Below, piece by piece: positions 8,756-17,484 of a stretch of DNA of 64,000 bases. The position numbers and the translations under genes were made by a program. The stretch is from Paraburkholderia phytofirmans OLGA172. GTDB taxonomy: Bacteria; Pseudomonadota; Gammaproteobacteria; Burkholderiales; Burkholderiaceae. The notes beneath the pieces are model-generated. The model ran no database searches, had not been told where the DNA came from, and worked only from the letters and a program-made list of their open reading frames with translations. Every line of letters begins with the position of its first letter. Position 1 is the first letter of the stretch. The DNA lies in contig NZ_CP014578.1 in NCBI RefSeq assembly GCF_001634365.1, forward strand, positions 3,410,001 to 3,474,000, given 5' to 3'.

Positions 8756-9380
8756 GCCAACGCGCGGACATCCGGATGAAATCGTGATCGGCCTCGTGTC
8801 GGTCAGCGACCGCGCGTCCACCGGTGTCTACGAGGACAAGGGCATTCCGGCGCTGCAGGAATGGCTCGGCGCCGCCCTGACCTCGCCGTTTCAAGTGGTC
8901 ACGCGCCTGATTCAGGATGACGCGCCCACGATCTCCGCCACGCTGATCGAACTGGTCGACGAAGTGGACTGCGATCTGGTGCTGACCACCGGCGGCACCG
9001 GCCCGTCGCGCCGCGACGTCACGCCAGAAGCGACCCTGGCGGTCGCGACGAAGGAAATGCCGGGTTTCGGCGAGCAGATGCGGCAGATCAGCCTGAATTT
9101 CGTGCCGACGGCGATTCTGTCGCGCCAGGTGGCGGTCATCCGCGAAACTGCAACACACGCAGCGCTGATCATCAATCTGCCCGGCCAGCCGAAGTCGATC
9201 AAGGAAACGCTGGAAGGCTTGCGTGACGCCGAAGCGGGCGGCGCGGTGAAGGTGCCGGGCATTTTCGCCGCGGTGCCCTATTGCATCGACCTGATCGGCG
9301 GCCCGTATGTGGAAACGAACGCCGACGTGGTGAAGGCGTTCCGGCCGAAGAACGCGCAGCGCGCGCCCCGGCAGGGTTGA
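8736..9380 (+). CDS. mog: Molybdopterin adenylyltransferase
   Basis: This 214-residue MogA-family enzyme adenylates molybdopterin before molybdenum insertion. It contains the MoaB/Mog signature [16 protein letters not shown] (about 86-101), the start [11 protein letters not shown] and the stretch [16 protein letters not shown]. The start overlaps the end of darP by 20 bp in another frame, suggesting translational coupling. The product is relevant to the molybdenum-dependent formate dehydrogenase at the right end of the window, but there is no direct linkage. Confidence 0.94.
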   Translation: MTTATRKPTRGHPDEIVIGLVSVSDRASTGVYEDKGIPALQEWLGAALTSPFQVVTRLIQDDAPTISATLIELVDEVDCDLVLTTGGTGPSRRDVTPEATLAVATKEMPGFGEQMRQISLNFVPTAILSRQVAVIRETATHAALIINLPGQPKSIKETLEGLRDAEAGGAVKVPGIFAAVPYCIDLIGGPYVETNADVVKAFRPKNAQRAPRQG

Positions 9381-9402
9381 AACTGAAACGGCCGCTTACT
9401 GG

Positions 9403-10020
9403 TTATTCCGCGGCGGGCGTTTCCGGGACCTGCGAGGCCGCCGGAATCAGGAAGTGTTCGCGGTAGTACTTCAGTTCGTCGATCGATTCGTGGATATCGG
9501 CCAGCGCCGTGTGCATCGCGCGTTTCTGGAAACCCTTGTAGATCGCCGGCTGCCAGCGGCGGCACAGTTCCTTCAGCGTGCTGACGTCGAGATTGCGGTA
9601 ATGGAAGAAACGTTCCAGATCCGGCATCCAGCGCGCCATGAAGCGGCGGTCCTGGCAGATCGAATTGCCGCACATCGGCGATTTGCCCGGCGGCACGTAT
9701 TGCGCGAGAAAGTCGCGAATCTGTTCTGTGGCGTCGGCTTCACTCACCGTCGACGCCTTCACGCGATCGATCAGGCCCGAGCGGCCATGCGTGTTCTGGT
9801 TCCACTGATCCATTTTGGCGAGCGTCTCGTCGCTCTGATGAATCGCCAGCACCGGGCCTTCGACCAACCGGTCGAGCGTCGAATTCGTCACCACCACCGC
9901 GATTTCGATGATGCGGTCAGTGTCCGGTTCGAGCCCGGTCATTTCCATGTCCAGCCAGACGAGATTCATGTCGCTGCGCACGAGCGACGGCGGTTCGGTG
10001 GATGCGAGGATGTCAGTCAT
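9403..10020 (-). CDS. orn: Oligoribonuclease
   Basis: This 205-residue DEDDh 3'-5' exonuclease finishes RNA decay by degrading 2-5-mers, including pGpG from cyclic di-GMP breakdown. Exo I is [16 protein letters not shown] (residues 18-33), Exo II is the [17 protein letters not shown] region, and the C-terminal [17 protein letters not shown] supplies His and Asp. The start at 10020 adds 17 residues before the classical MNLVWLD start at 9969; both are possible. It converges with mog. Confidence 0.96.
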   Translation of the reverse strand: MTDILASTEPPSLVRSDMNLVWLDMEMTGLEPDTDRIIEIAVVVTNSTLDRLVEGPVLAIHQSDETLAKMDQWNQNTHGRSGLIDRVKASTVSEADATEQIRDFLAQYVPPGKSPMCGNSICQDRRFMARWMPDLERFFHYRNLDVSTLKELCRRWQPAIYKGFQKRAMHTALADIHESIDELKYYREHFLIPAASQVPETPAAE

Positions 10021-10132
10021 GAAGGCAACCCTGATGGCCGGGTAAACGGCTTCGCTGGAAGCACGCTTGCCGCGGCGATTGTTCGTAATAGATTGGTTTG
10101 AGCCGGCTTGGACCTGCCTGGGCCTGCCTGGG

Positions 10133-10176
10133 CCGGGTTTAAGCCGGGTTTAAGCCGGGTTTAAGCCGGGTTTAAG
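10133..10176. repeat. 11-bp tandem repeat, four perfect units
   Basis: Four identical units CCGGGTTTAAG stand head to tail between orn and the M48 protease gene. They are preceded by two units of CCTGCCTGGG. The array lies about 35 bp upstream of a TATAAT box at 10211-10216, so it sits in the promoter region of the protease gene. Confidence 0.92.
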
Positions 10177-10242
10177 CTTATCGCCCCGCCGCCAGGCGGG
10201 AAGAAACATATAATTCTCGCATAGATACCACGGAATCCCCGG

Positions 10243-11502
10243 ATGCCTACCCTGTACTTCACCGTTCTGTTCGTCGTCGCCGTCGTGGCGATGGTCGGCA
10301 CCAAACTGTGGCTCGCGTCGCGGCAGATCCGCTTCGTCGCCGGCCATCGCGAGCAGGTGCCGAGCCAGTTTGCCGGCACCATCGCGCTCACCGCGCACCA
10401 GCGCGCCGCCGACTACACCGTCGAACGCACGCGGCTGACGATGATCGAGATCGTCGTCGGCGCGGCTGTGCTGATCGGGCTGACGCTGCTGGGCGGCGTG
10501 CAGGCGCTCGACCTGGCGATCTCCGATTGGCTCGGCCGCGGCTACGCCGGCCAGATCGCACTGGTCGCGGCGGTGATCGCGATCACCAGCGCGATCGATC
10601 TGCCGTTCGAGTACTACCGGCAATTCGTGGTCGAGCAACGTTTCGGCTTCAACCGGATGAGCAAGGGTATTTTCTTCCTCGACCGTCTCAAGGGCGTTCT
10701 GCTCGGCGCCGCGTTCGGCCTGCCGCTGCTGTTCGTCGTGCTGTGGCTAATGAGCCAGGCCGGCACCCTGTGGTGGCTGTGGACGTGGATCGTCTGGGTC
10801 GCGTTCCAGATGCTTGTGCTGGTGCTGTATCCGTCGTTTATCGCACCGCTCTTCAACAAGTTCGAGCCGCTCAAGGACGAAGCACTGAAAAGCCGCATCG
10901 AAGCGCTGATGCAGCGCTGCGGTTTCGCCGCCAAGGGCCTGTTCGTGATGGACGGCAGCCGCCGTTCGGCACACGGCAACGCCTATTTCACCGGCTTTGG
11001 CGCGGCCAAGCGGATCGTGTTCTTCGACACGTTGCTCGCGCGCCTGTCGGGCAACGAGATCGAAGCGGTGCTCGCGCACGAACTCGGCCACTTCAAGCGC
11101 CGTCACGTGATCAAGCGGATGATCGTCACGTTCGCGATCAGCCTCGTGATGCTCGCGCTGCTCGGCTGGCTCACGCAATGCGTGTGGTTCTATGAAGGAC
11201 TGGGCGTGCGGCCGTCGCTGATCGGCGGCAATAGCGGCCTCGCGCTGGTGCTGTTCTTCCTCGCGCTGCCGGTGTTCCTGTTCTTCGTCACGCCGCTCGG
11301 CAGCCTCAGCTCGCGCAAGCACGAGTTCGAAGCCGACGCGTTCGCCGCCACGCAAACCGATGCGCAAGACCTCGTCAACGCGCTCGTCAAGCTGTATGAG
11401 GACAACGCGTCGACCCTGACGCCAGATCCGCTCTACACCGCGTTCTATTACTCGCATCCGCCGGCGTCGCAGCGGATCGACCGCCTGTTGCGGCACGCAT
11501 GA
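10243..11502 (+). CDS. M48-family integral-membrane metalloprotease (Ste24/HtpX-like)
   Basis: This 419-residue protein carries the zinc motif [10 protein letters not shown] at about residues 280-289 and the third ligand glutamate in [11 protein letters not shown] near 365. Several hydrophobic segments (about 3-22, 66-90, 105-122, 150-205, 295-315, 335-355) mark it as multi-pass. Its length and the peptidase placed in the second half match bacterial Ste24/CAAX-protease-1-like proteins more than the roughly 290-residue HtpX. It probably degrades misfolded membrane proteins. It overlaps rsgA by 4 bp (ATGA), so the two are translationally coupled. TATAAT at 10211-10216 is a likely -10 element. 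Confidence 0.92.
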   Translation: MPTLYFTVLFVVAVVAMVGTKLWLASRQIRFVAGHREQVPSQFAGTIALTAHQRAADYTVERTRLTMIEIVVGAAVLIGLTLLGGVQALDLAISDWLGRGYAGQIALVAAVIAITSAIDLPFEYYRQFVVEQRFGFNRMSKGIFFLDRLKGVLLGAAFGLPLLFVVLWLMSQAGTLWWLWTWIVWVAFQMLVLVLYPSFIAPLFNKFEPLKDEALKSRIEALMQRCGFAAKGLFVMDGSRRSAHGNAYFTGFGAAKRIVFFDTLLARLSGNEIEAVLAHELGHFKRRHVIKRMIVTFAISLVMLALLGWLTQCVWFYEGLGVRPSLIGGNSGLALVLFFLALPVFLFFVTPLGSLSSRKHEFEADAFAATQTDAQDLVNALVKLYEDNASTLTPDPLYTAFYYSHPPASQRIDRLLRHA

Positions 11503-12440
11503 GCGCGCGCTCCCCGAAAGCGCCGCGCGCGCCGTCCAGCACGCGCGTGGGCGGGCTCGTCATTGCCGCTCATGGGCGCCACTACCTGGTTGCACCGGAA
11601 GACGGCAGCCCGATGCTCCAGTGCTTCCCGCGCGGCAAGCGCAGCGAAGTCGCGGTCGGCGATCGTGTGATTTACGAGCCGACCTCGGCGGATCAGGGCG
11701 TGATCGTCGAGATCGGCGAACGGCGCAATCTGCTGTATCGCTCGGATCAGTACAAGTCGAAGCTGTTTGCCGCGAATCTCGATCAGTTGCTGATCGTGCT
11801 CGCGACCGAGCCGCATTTCAGCGAGGATCTGCTCGGCCGCGCGCTAGTCGCCGCCGAGGCGAACGAGCTGAAGCCGTTGATCGTGCTGAACAAGATCGAC
11901 GTGACCGGCGCGCTCGAAGGCGCGCGCAAGCGGCTCGAACCGTATCGCGCGCTCGGCTATACCGTGGTCGAAGTGTCGATCAAGACGCAGCCTGACGCCG
12001 CGCGCCCCGCTTTGCTCGAACACCTGCAAGGTCACTCGACGCTGCTGCTCGGCCAGTCGGGCATGGGCAAATCAACGTTGGTGAATCTGCTGATTCCGGA
12101 TGCCGAGGTAGCCACACGTGAGATCTCGACCGCGCTGAACAGCGGGCGGCATACCACGACCTTCACGCGGCTCTACCCTTTGCCGGGTGGCGACGGCGGT
12201 GCGTTGATCGATTCACCGGGGTTCCAGGAATTCGGTCTGCATCACCTGACCGAGGGCCGGCTCGAACGCGCGTTTCCCGAGTTCCGGCCAATGCTGCCGA
12301 ACTGCCGCTTCTATAACTGCCATCACTTGCAGGAACCGGGCTGCGCGATTCTCGAAGCGGTCGCCGACGGCGGGATCCGGCGTGAACGGCATGCCCTGTA
12401 TGCGCAACTGGTGCACGAAGCTAGCCAGATCGTGCGCTAA
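11499..12440 (+). CDS. rsgA: Ribosome small-subunit-dependent GTPase A
   Basis: This 313-residue circularly permuted GTPase checks 30S maturation. The order of motifs proves the permutation: an OB-fold N-terminus, then G4 NKID (131-134), then G1 GQSGMGKS (185-192) and G3 DSPGFQEF. The C-terminal zinc site is [15 protein letters not shown]. The start ATG overlaps the stop of the protease gene. Confidence 0.96.
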   Translation: MSARSPKAPRAPSSTRVGGLVIAAHGRHYLVAPEDGSPMLQCFPRGKRSEVAVGDRVIYEPTSADQGVIVEIGERRNLLYRSDQYKSKLFAANLDQLLIVLATEPHFSEDLLGRALVAAEANELKPLIVLNKIDVTGALEGARKRLEPYRALGYTVVEVSIKTQPDAARPALLEHLQGHSTLLLGQSGMGKSTLVNLLIPDAEVATREISTALNSGRHTTTFTRLYPLPGGDGGALIDSPGFQEFGLHHLTEGRLERAFPEFRPMLPNCRFYNCHHLQEPGCAILEAVADGGIRRERHALYAQLVHEASQIVR

Positions 12441-12470
12441 CGCGCGTCGCTATCAACCCATGGACTCACG

Positions 12471-12791
12471 ATGAAATTGATGCGCGCGCCTAATCTGATC
12501 ATCGGACAGCATTGGGTCAACGTGCTGGAGACGGCGGGCATCGCTTGCGAGTTGCATAACCGTTATCTGAATGGCGCGCTCGGCGATATTCCGGCGGATC
12601 AGTGCGCGCCGGAGCTATGGCTCGTCGATGAACGCGACGAGGCGATGGCGCTGCGCCTGATCGATGCGGCTTCGCATGGGCCGGCGGCGGGCTCGCCTTC
12701 GTGGCAATGCCGTCAGTGCGGGGAGACGCTCGAGGCGCAGTTCACGGTGTGCTGGCAGTGTGGGACGGCGCGCGATCCGCTGGACGGTTGA
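12471..12791 (+). CDS. DUF2007-like protein with C-terminal zinc ribbon
   Basis: This 106-residue protein begins with a DUF2007-type domain (signal-transducing PII-like fold; NLIIGQHWVNVLETAGI with a conserved ELWLVDE strand). It ends in a CxxC...CxxC zinc ribbon formed by Cys80, Cys83, Cys94 and Cys97. It lies 30 bp after rsgA and is probably in the same operon. The function is unknown; a metal-dependent protein or RNA contact is a reasonable guess only. Confidence 0.85.
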   Translation: MKLMRAPNLIIGQHWVNVLETAGIACELHNRYLNGALGDIPADQCAPELWLVDERDEAMALRLIDAASHGPAAGSPSWQCRQCGETLEAQFTVCWQCGTARDPLDG

Positions 12792-12877
12792 AGCGGTTAG
12801 ACGCGGCTCATGGAGGGTGAAGCGACCAGGCCTCCGGTACTAATCGGTCATGTAATCGTGGCGTGAGCAATGAAACA

Positions 12878-12955
12878 GCCGGGTTCTATGAACTGACCCC
12901 GCAAAGTTGGACATCGATCCAACCTTTGGGGTGCAGTTCACTACCCGGCTTTTTT
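12878..12955 (+). terminator. Intrinsic terminator whose loop contains a 52-bp palindromic insertion
   Basis: The outer stem GCCGGG (12878-12883) pairs with CCCGGC (12944-12949), followed by six T (12950-12955). Between them lies the IS-end-like palindrome at 12889-12940. Without it and one copy of CTA the hairpin would have a 5-base loop, TTCTA. It would end transcription of the M48 protease-rsgA-DUF2007 group. Confidence 0.75.
12889..12940. mobile_element. 52-bp MITE-like element made of two abutted IS3-type ends
   Basis: The element begins TGAACTGACCCC and ends GGGGTGCAGTTCA, with imperfect 23-bp inverted repeats separated by 6 bp (CATCGA). The termini resemble those of IS3-family elements (TGAACTG...AAAGTTGGA). 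It is flanked by CTA at 12886-12888 and at 12941-12943, consistent with a 3-bp target-site duplication. No transposase remains. It is either an internal-deletion derivative or a MITE mobilised in trans. Confidence 0.65.
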
Positions 12956-12995
12956 CTGCGGTGCGTGAGTCACGCGCTGACTCAAACGAGCGGCC

Positions 12996-13934
12996 TCAGG
13001 CCAGCCACACCGCGATCGTCAACATCAGCAACAGAATCATCCACAGCACCACCGCGCGCCACACGAGACCCACCGCCGATTGCAGCGTACGCGGCGTGCA
13101 GTCGTCGCCGACCTGCATCGGGCCGCCGTCGCCGGTGGCCAACGCGTCGAGGCTCGACGGCTCGGCGAGCGGCCCGCTCAGACGCGCACCCAGCGCCCCA
13201 CTGCCCGCGGCCAGCAACACGCCGTCATTCGCATCCGGCCACTGACGCGCGTGGTTGCGCCACGCATAAATCGCGTCTTCAAAATTACCGACGATCGCAA
13301 AGCCCAGCGACGTGAGCCGCGCCGGCACCCAGTCGATCACGAAAAAGGCGCGCTGCGCGAAACTCGAAAACGCCACCGTGCGATCGTCGACCGGCCGCGC
13401 CCATGCACGCGCCAGATACTCGGCAATCCGATACAGCACCGCGCCCGCCGGCCCAACCGGAATCAGAAACCAGAAGAACACGCCAAACACATGCCGATGC
13501 GATGCGACCACCGCGTGAATCAGCGTATGACGCACAATCTCGCTGACGGGCATGTCGACGGTGTCGAGCCCGGTCCATTCATTCAGGATTTCACGCGCAC
13601 GCGGCACATCGTCGTTGTTCAACGCGAGGTGGATGTCGGTGAAGTAATGGCTGAACTGCCGGAAGCCGAGCGTGAAGTACAGCACCGCGACGTTCCACAG
13701 GAAGGCCAGCGCAAAGTGAATGTGATAAAGCACGTAGTAGACGAGCGCGACGGCCAGCGTCCAGGGCACCACCACCACCAGCCATGCGAGCAGGCCATGC
13801 TTGGGCTTGCCGGCATCGAATCCGTGCGCCGCCGACTCCGCATGGTATTGAAGCAACGCGGACACCGGATTGTTCGGCGACAGCGCGCGTACCTGTTCAA
13901 TGATCAGAGCCAGCAATACGGAGAAAAAAGTCAT
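12996..13934 (-). CDS. CobD/CbiB-family integral membrane protein
   Basis: This 312-residue protein starts MTFFSVLLALIIEQVRAL and has hydrophobic segments near 1-13, 50-85, 150-170 and 290-311. The family is annotated CobD/CbiB because of similarity to adenosylcobinamide-phosphate synthase and AmpE. Conserved elements include GFRQFSHYFTDI, RAREILNEWTG and a segment FFWFLIPVGPAGAVLYRI. No other cobalamin gene is nearby, so a role in cobalamin synthesis is doubtful; an AmpE-like membrane role is equally possible. An AT-rich promoter with TATAAA lies about 40 bp upstream. Confidence 0.82.
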   Translation of the reverse strand: MTFFSVLLALIIEQVRALSPNNPVSALLQYHAESAAHGFDAGKPKHGLLAWLVVVVPWTLAVALVYYVLYHIHFALAFLWNVAVLYFTLGFRQFSHYFTDIHLALNNDDVPRAREILNEWTGLDTVDMPVSEIVRHTLIHAVVASHRHVFGVFFWFLIPVGPAGAVLYRIAEYLARAWARPVDDRTVAFSSFAQRAFFVIDWVPARLTSLGFAIVGNFEDAIYAWRNHARQWPDANDGVLLAAGSGALGARLSGPLAEPSSLDALATGDGGPMQVGDDCTPRTLQSAVGLVWRAVVLWMILLLMLTIAVWLA

Positions 13935-14049
13935 GCGGTGCGCCGTGCTTTTCGAGTTTTTACGATTGTTTTATAACGATAGCACAGGGTCGGATGCGAC
14001 TGAGCGCGGACGTTGACAAACACCCAACAACTGCACAGACCGACGCAGC

Positions 14050-14763
14050 TTATGCCGCTAGAAAGCGATAGAAGTTGCGCAGCATCGCCGCCGTTGCGCC
14101 CCAGATGAAATGATGGCCACCCACCTGATCCTCGCGATCTTCGGACGCCGACGCGGTTCGCGGATAGGGCATGGCGAAGAAGCGCCGCTCGCCGCCCTCA
14201 TAACGAAACACACGTTCTTCGTGATTCGCAGGATCCATCAGAAAAGCGAGCGGCACTTCGAAGACTTCGGCCACTTCGAGTGCATCCACTTTCAACGTGA
14301 AAGGCGGGTGCACGAGACCGATCACGGGCGACACGCGAAACCCGGTGCCCGTCAAATAGTCGGGCAACGCACCGAGAATTTCAACCCTCGACGGCTCGAG
14401 TCCGACTTCTTCCTGCGCCTCGCGCAATGCCGTGGCGGTCGAATCTGCGTCGAAGGGTTCATGACGGCCGCCGGGAAAGCTTACCTGGCCGGCGTGGTCG
14501 TTCAGATGGTCGGCACGTTGGGTCAGCAGCACGGTGAGACCGTTGTCGCGCACGACCAGTGGCACCAGCACGGCGGCAACGCGCGGATCGGCGCGCACGT
14601 CACGCCAGGGCACTTCGATAATGGGTTCAGGCGTCCAGCTAAGACGCTGCGCGAAACGCCCACGCAGACCGTCGGGCGTCAGGCGCCCGGCAACGACCGG
14701 TGGCAGATCGGCACCTGTCGCTTCGACAGGCAGAGTTTCAGGCTCAAAGGCGGGGCGGATCAA
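14050..14763 (-). CDS. CoA pyrophosphatase (NUDIX hydrolase, NudL-like)
   Basis: This 237-residue protein contains both the NuCoA signature (LLTQRADHLNDHAGQVSF and following PGG, about 79-99) and the NUDIX box from GGRHEP to REAQEEVGL (98-122). This combination marks enzymes that split CoA and its derivatives into phosphopantetheine and 3',5'-ADP. The length is normal for the beta-proteobacterial members. It lies downstream of the rplS terminator and may have its own promoter. The substrate is inferred from the family. Confidence 0.9.
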   Translation of the reverse strand: MIRPAFEPETLPVEATGADLPPVVAGRLTPDGLRGRFAQRLSWTPEPIIEVPWRDVRADPRVAAVLVPLVVRDNGLTVLLTQRADHLNDHAGQVSFPGGRHEPFDADSTATALREAQEEVGLEPSRVEILGALPDYLTGTGFRVSPVIGLVHPPFTLKVDALEVAEVFEVPLAFLMDPANHEERVFRYEGGERRFFAMPYPRTASASEDREDQVGGHHFIWGATAAMLRNFYRFLAA

Positions 14764-14816
14764 CGGGTCTCTCGGAATGAGCGGATAGGGGACATGCCGC
14801 TATTTTGACCTGGCAA

Positions 14817-14846
14817 ACAAAAAAGCACCCGCGAGGGGTGCTTTTT
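14817..14846 (-). terminator. Intrinsic terminator after rplS
   Basis: The stem AGCACCC (14824-14830)/GGGTGCT (14836-14842) is flanked by an A-run on the left, which gives the U-tract for leftward transcription, and by T's on the right. It closes the rpsP-rimM-trmD-rplS operon. Confidence 0.9.
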
Positions 14847-14856
14847 CTTACAGCTT

Positions 14857-15249
14857 TTACGCTTCCGGAGCAGCGCGGTCTTTCTTCGCGACCAGCTTTT
14901 CCTTGATCCGAGCCGACTTGCCCGAACGGTCGCGCAGGTAGTACAGCTTCGCACGACGCACATCGCCACGACGCTTCACGACGATGCTTGCCAGCAGCGG
15001 CGAGTACGTCTGGAACGTACGCTCGACGCCTTCGCCCGACGAAATCTTGCGGACGATGAACGACGAATTCAGACCACGGTTACGCTTGGCGATCACGACG
15101 CCTTCGTAAGCCTGAACACGCTTACGCGTACCTTCAACCACGTTCACGCTGACGATCACCGTGTCGCCGGGGGCGAATTCGGGGATGGTCTTCTCGCCGA
15201 GGGCGCGCGCGATTTCTTCCTGCTCGAGTTTTGCAATCAGATTCATCAC
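14857..15249 (-). CDS. rplS: 50S ribosomal protein L19
   Basis: This 130-residue protein has the L19 landmarks [34 protein letters not shown], the [15 protein letters not shown] block and [19 protein letters not shown]19 sits at the 30S-50S interface. It is the last gene of the leftward rpsP-rimM-trmD-rplS operon. The 152-bp gap to trmD carries no other gene. Confidence 0.98.
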   Translation of the reverse strand: MMNLIAKLEQEEIARALGEKTIPEFAPGDTVIVSVNVVEGTRKRVQAYEGVVIAKRNRGLNSSFIVRKISSGEGVERTFQTYSPLLASIVVKRRGDVRRAKLYYLRDRSGKSARIKEKLVAKKDRAAPEA

Positions 15250-15401
15250 TGACTCCTAAGTCCATCTTGTCGACGTTCGTACCTGCCTCGCGCTGGTTTT
15301 ACCTGGTGCGCCTGGCTACGGCCCCGATAGAGGATGGGTTCACATCTGGCGCCGTACACGCATGTGCGGCACCGCCTATGTCCGCTCGAAAGACCGAGGC
15401 T

Positions 15402-16169
15402 TTACGCCTTCGACACTTCCTTCGCGAGACTCGTAAGCCATGCCTCGTCGGCACGGCTCAACATCTTGTACTTTCTGGCCTTCACGATCAGATCGGGCCG
15501 CTTGTTCAGCGTATTGCGCAAGGCCTCACGCCGACGCCATGCCTCGATTTCCGCATGATGGCCGCCGAGCAGCACATCGGGCACACGCACGCCGTTGTAT
15601 TCCTCCGGACGCGTGTAATGCGGACAATCCAGCAGCACGTCGACGAAACTGTCCTGCACCGCCGATTGTGAATCGTTCAGCACGCCGGGCAACTGGCGCA
15701 CCACGGCATCCATCAACGCCATGGCCGGCAATTCCCCGCCGGACAGCACGAAGTCGCCGAGACTGACTTCTTCGTCGACAACACGGTCGAGCAAACGCTG
15801 ATCGATCGCTTCATAGCGCCCGCACAACAGGATCAGACCGGGCTCGGCCGCGAACTGCATGACACGATCGTGATTCAGCGTGGCGCCTTGCGGCGACATC
15901 ATCACGACGCGCGACGCGCCGATGCCCTGCTCCGCCTGCGCCGCTTTCGCCGCGCCGATCGCGTCTTCGAGGGGCTTGGCCAGCATGACCATGCCGGGGC
16001 CGCCGCCGTAAGGACGATCGTCGATTGTGCGGTAGTTGTCCGTGGTGAAATCGCGTGGATTCCACGTACGCAACCCGTAGCGCTCCTGCTTCGCCGCACG
16101 GCTGGTGATACCCCAGTCGGTCAGCGCACGAAACATGTCAGGAAAGAGCGTCACGACATCGAACTGCAT
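15402..16169 (-). CDS. trmD: tRNA (guanine-N1-)-methyltransferase
   Basis: This 255-residue SPOUT enzyme makes m1G37 in tRNAs and prevents +1 frameshifts. Landmarks are [38 protein letters not shown] and the trefoil-knot segment [14 protein letters not shown], followed by [10 protein letters not shown]. It follows rimM by 24 bp in the conserved ribosomal operon. Confidence 0.98.
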   Translation of the reverse strand: MQFDVVTLFPDMFRALTDWGITSRAAKQERYGLRTWNPRDFTTDNYRTIDDRPYGGGPGMVMLAKPLEDAIGAAKAAQAEQGIGASRVVMMSPQGATLNHDRVMQFAAEPGLILLCGRYEAIDQRLLDRVVDEEVSLGDFVLSGGELPAMALMDAVVRQLPGVLNDSQSAVQDSFVDVLLDCPHYTRPEEYNGVRVPDVLLGGHHAEIEAWRRREALRNTLNKRPDLIVKARKYKMLSRADEAWLTSLAKEVSKA

Positions 16170-16193
16170 CGCTCTCTCCAGTCAGCGAGTTAT

Positions 16194-16928
16194 TTAGTAA
16201 TCGGCTTCCCAGTCGACGATGATCTGCTTCGCCGCCTGATCCACCGTTTTGACAAAGACGCCGACGAACGGGATCAAGCGCTCGCCGGTGACCGGCTTAC
16301 CGCTTTTGTCGGTATCCGGGTATTCGATACGCAACACCGAGTGCGCACCGTTGTCGATCATGTCTGCAACCTTGCCGAGGTTGACCCCGGCAACGTTCAC
16401 CACATCCAGGCCGAGCAGGTCGACCCAGTAGAATTCATCGGCCCCGAGGGCCGGAAATTCGCTGCGGCTGATATAAACGCGCGTGCCGCGCAGTGCCAGT
16501 GCCACATCGCGGTCAGTTACGCCGCCCAGATGGGCAACGATACTGTCGCTATGCGTTTTTGCCTGTAACGACGGCGCCGATTTGCGCTCGTGGCCTTTCA
16601 GCAACCACCAGCGCTTCGCGCTTAGCAACGCGTCGCCGCCGTGTCCGGCATCCGCGTGCGCGGCTACCTTGACCCAGCCTTTGAGGCCGTAAGCGTCGAC
16701 AATTGCACCGACCTCGACCGCATCGGCCGGCCAGCTCTCCGCCGTTTCCGCGCGCATGCCTGCTGCGTTGGAACCGGCGCTTGCAACTTCGGCTTTCGCC
16801 TTGCCTTCGGCCCGTTCGACCGGCTTGCGGACGAATGCTCCGAACGGCGCCTGATCAGACGTCTTCGCGCGCGGGGCTGCTACTTTTGCCTTCGCGCGGC
16901 CTGAACCGCCGGAATCACGCTCAGACAT
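16194..16928 (-). CDS. rimM: Ribosome maturation factor RimM with long N-terminal extension
   Basis: RimM binds S19 and helps 30S head assembly. The core starts near residue 70 ([18 protein letters not shown]) and includes the PRC-barrel segment [15 protein letters not shown] and the end [17 protein letters not shown]. Most RimM proteins are 170-190 residues; here 244, because of a basic, Ala/Lys-rich, probably disordered N-terminal stretch of about 70 residues. An internal start is possible, but the upstream ATG has a GGTTCCC/AAGGG-type context and the extension is common in Burkholderia. Confidence 0.95.
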   Translation of the reverse strand: MSERDSGGSGRAKAKVAAPRAKTSDQAPFGAFVRKPVERAEGKAKAEVASAGSNAAGMRAETAESWPADAVEVGAIVDAYGLKGWVKVAAHADAGHGGDALLSAKRWWLLKGHERKSAPSLQAKTHSDSIVAHLGGVTDRDVALALRGTRVYISRSEFPALGADEFYWVDLLGLDVVNVAGVNLGKVADMIDNGAHSVLRIEYPDTDKSGKPVTGERLIPFVGVFVKTVDQAAKQIIVDWEADY

Positions 16929-17057
16929 AAGGGAACCTCGAAGAGAACCTCGCTGCCAACTTCGACGTCTGCTTCAGCAAAACTCGCGCATCGGACTGCT
17001 CACGCAAGCTGCGCGAGCCGCCGGCCGAACCGACGACGATACGCATGCTAGCTGCCA

Positions 17058-17312
17058 TTAAGCAGCCGGCTGCGCCTTTTGCGCTTCTTTCACGAGACGC
17101 TCGACGGTCGGCGACAGTTGTGCGCCAACGCCTTGCCAGTACGTCAGGCGGTCTTGAGCGATACGCAGCGACTCACCCTTCGTAGCGACCGGGTTGTAGA
17201 AGCCAACGCGTTCGATGAAGCGGCCGTCACGACGGTTACGCGAATCGGTTGCGACGATGTTGTAGAACGGGCGCTTCTTGGAGCCGCCACGAGCCAAGCG
17301 GATGATGACCAT
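17058..17312 (-). CDS. rpsP: 30S ribosomal protein S16
   Basis: This 84-residue protein starts [20 protein letters not shown] and contains [13 protein letters not shown]. The longer open frame upstream is ignored because the family starts at MVxIRL and AAGGAT lies 8 bases before this ATG. It is the first gene of the rpsP-rimM-trmD-rplS operon, with a near-consensus promoter about 45 bp upstream. Confidence 0.98.
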   Translation of the reverse strand: MVIIRLARGGSKKRPFYNIVATDSRNRRDGRFIERVGFYNPVATKGESLRIAQDRLTYWQGVGAQLSPTVERLVKEAQKAQPAA

Positions 17313-17357
17313 ACTAGAATCCTTGAAAACCGGGGTTCGGAACGACTGAAACACGCG

Positions 17358-17386
17358 ATTATAGCGGGAAACCGACGCCATAACAA
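17358..17386 (-). promoter_or_regulatory. Sigma-70 promoter of the rpsP operon
   Basis: On the minus strand, TTGTTA (17386-17381) and TATAAT (17363-17358) are separated by exactly 17 bases. The predicted transcript starts about 40 nt before rpsP. Confidence 0.8.
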
Positions 17387-17484
17387 ACACTTACCGGGAT
17401 AAACTGAGTGGCCGGGTTGCGCCGGCCATCCAGGCGAGGAGCCCGGACCACGCCAAAACGCCCGAATTACCTGACGGAGCGCCC

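Noticed and set aside
12812..12870. CCGGTACTAATCGGTCA resembles the 3' end of 23S rRNA
   Set aside because: Only about 17 bases match, the following sequence does not, and no rRNA body lies upstream, where rsgA and the DUF2007 gene are intact.
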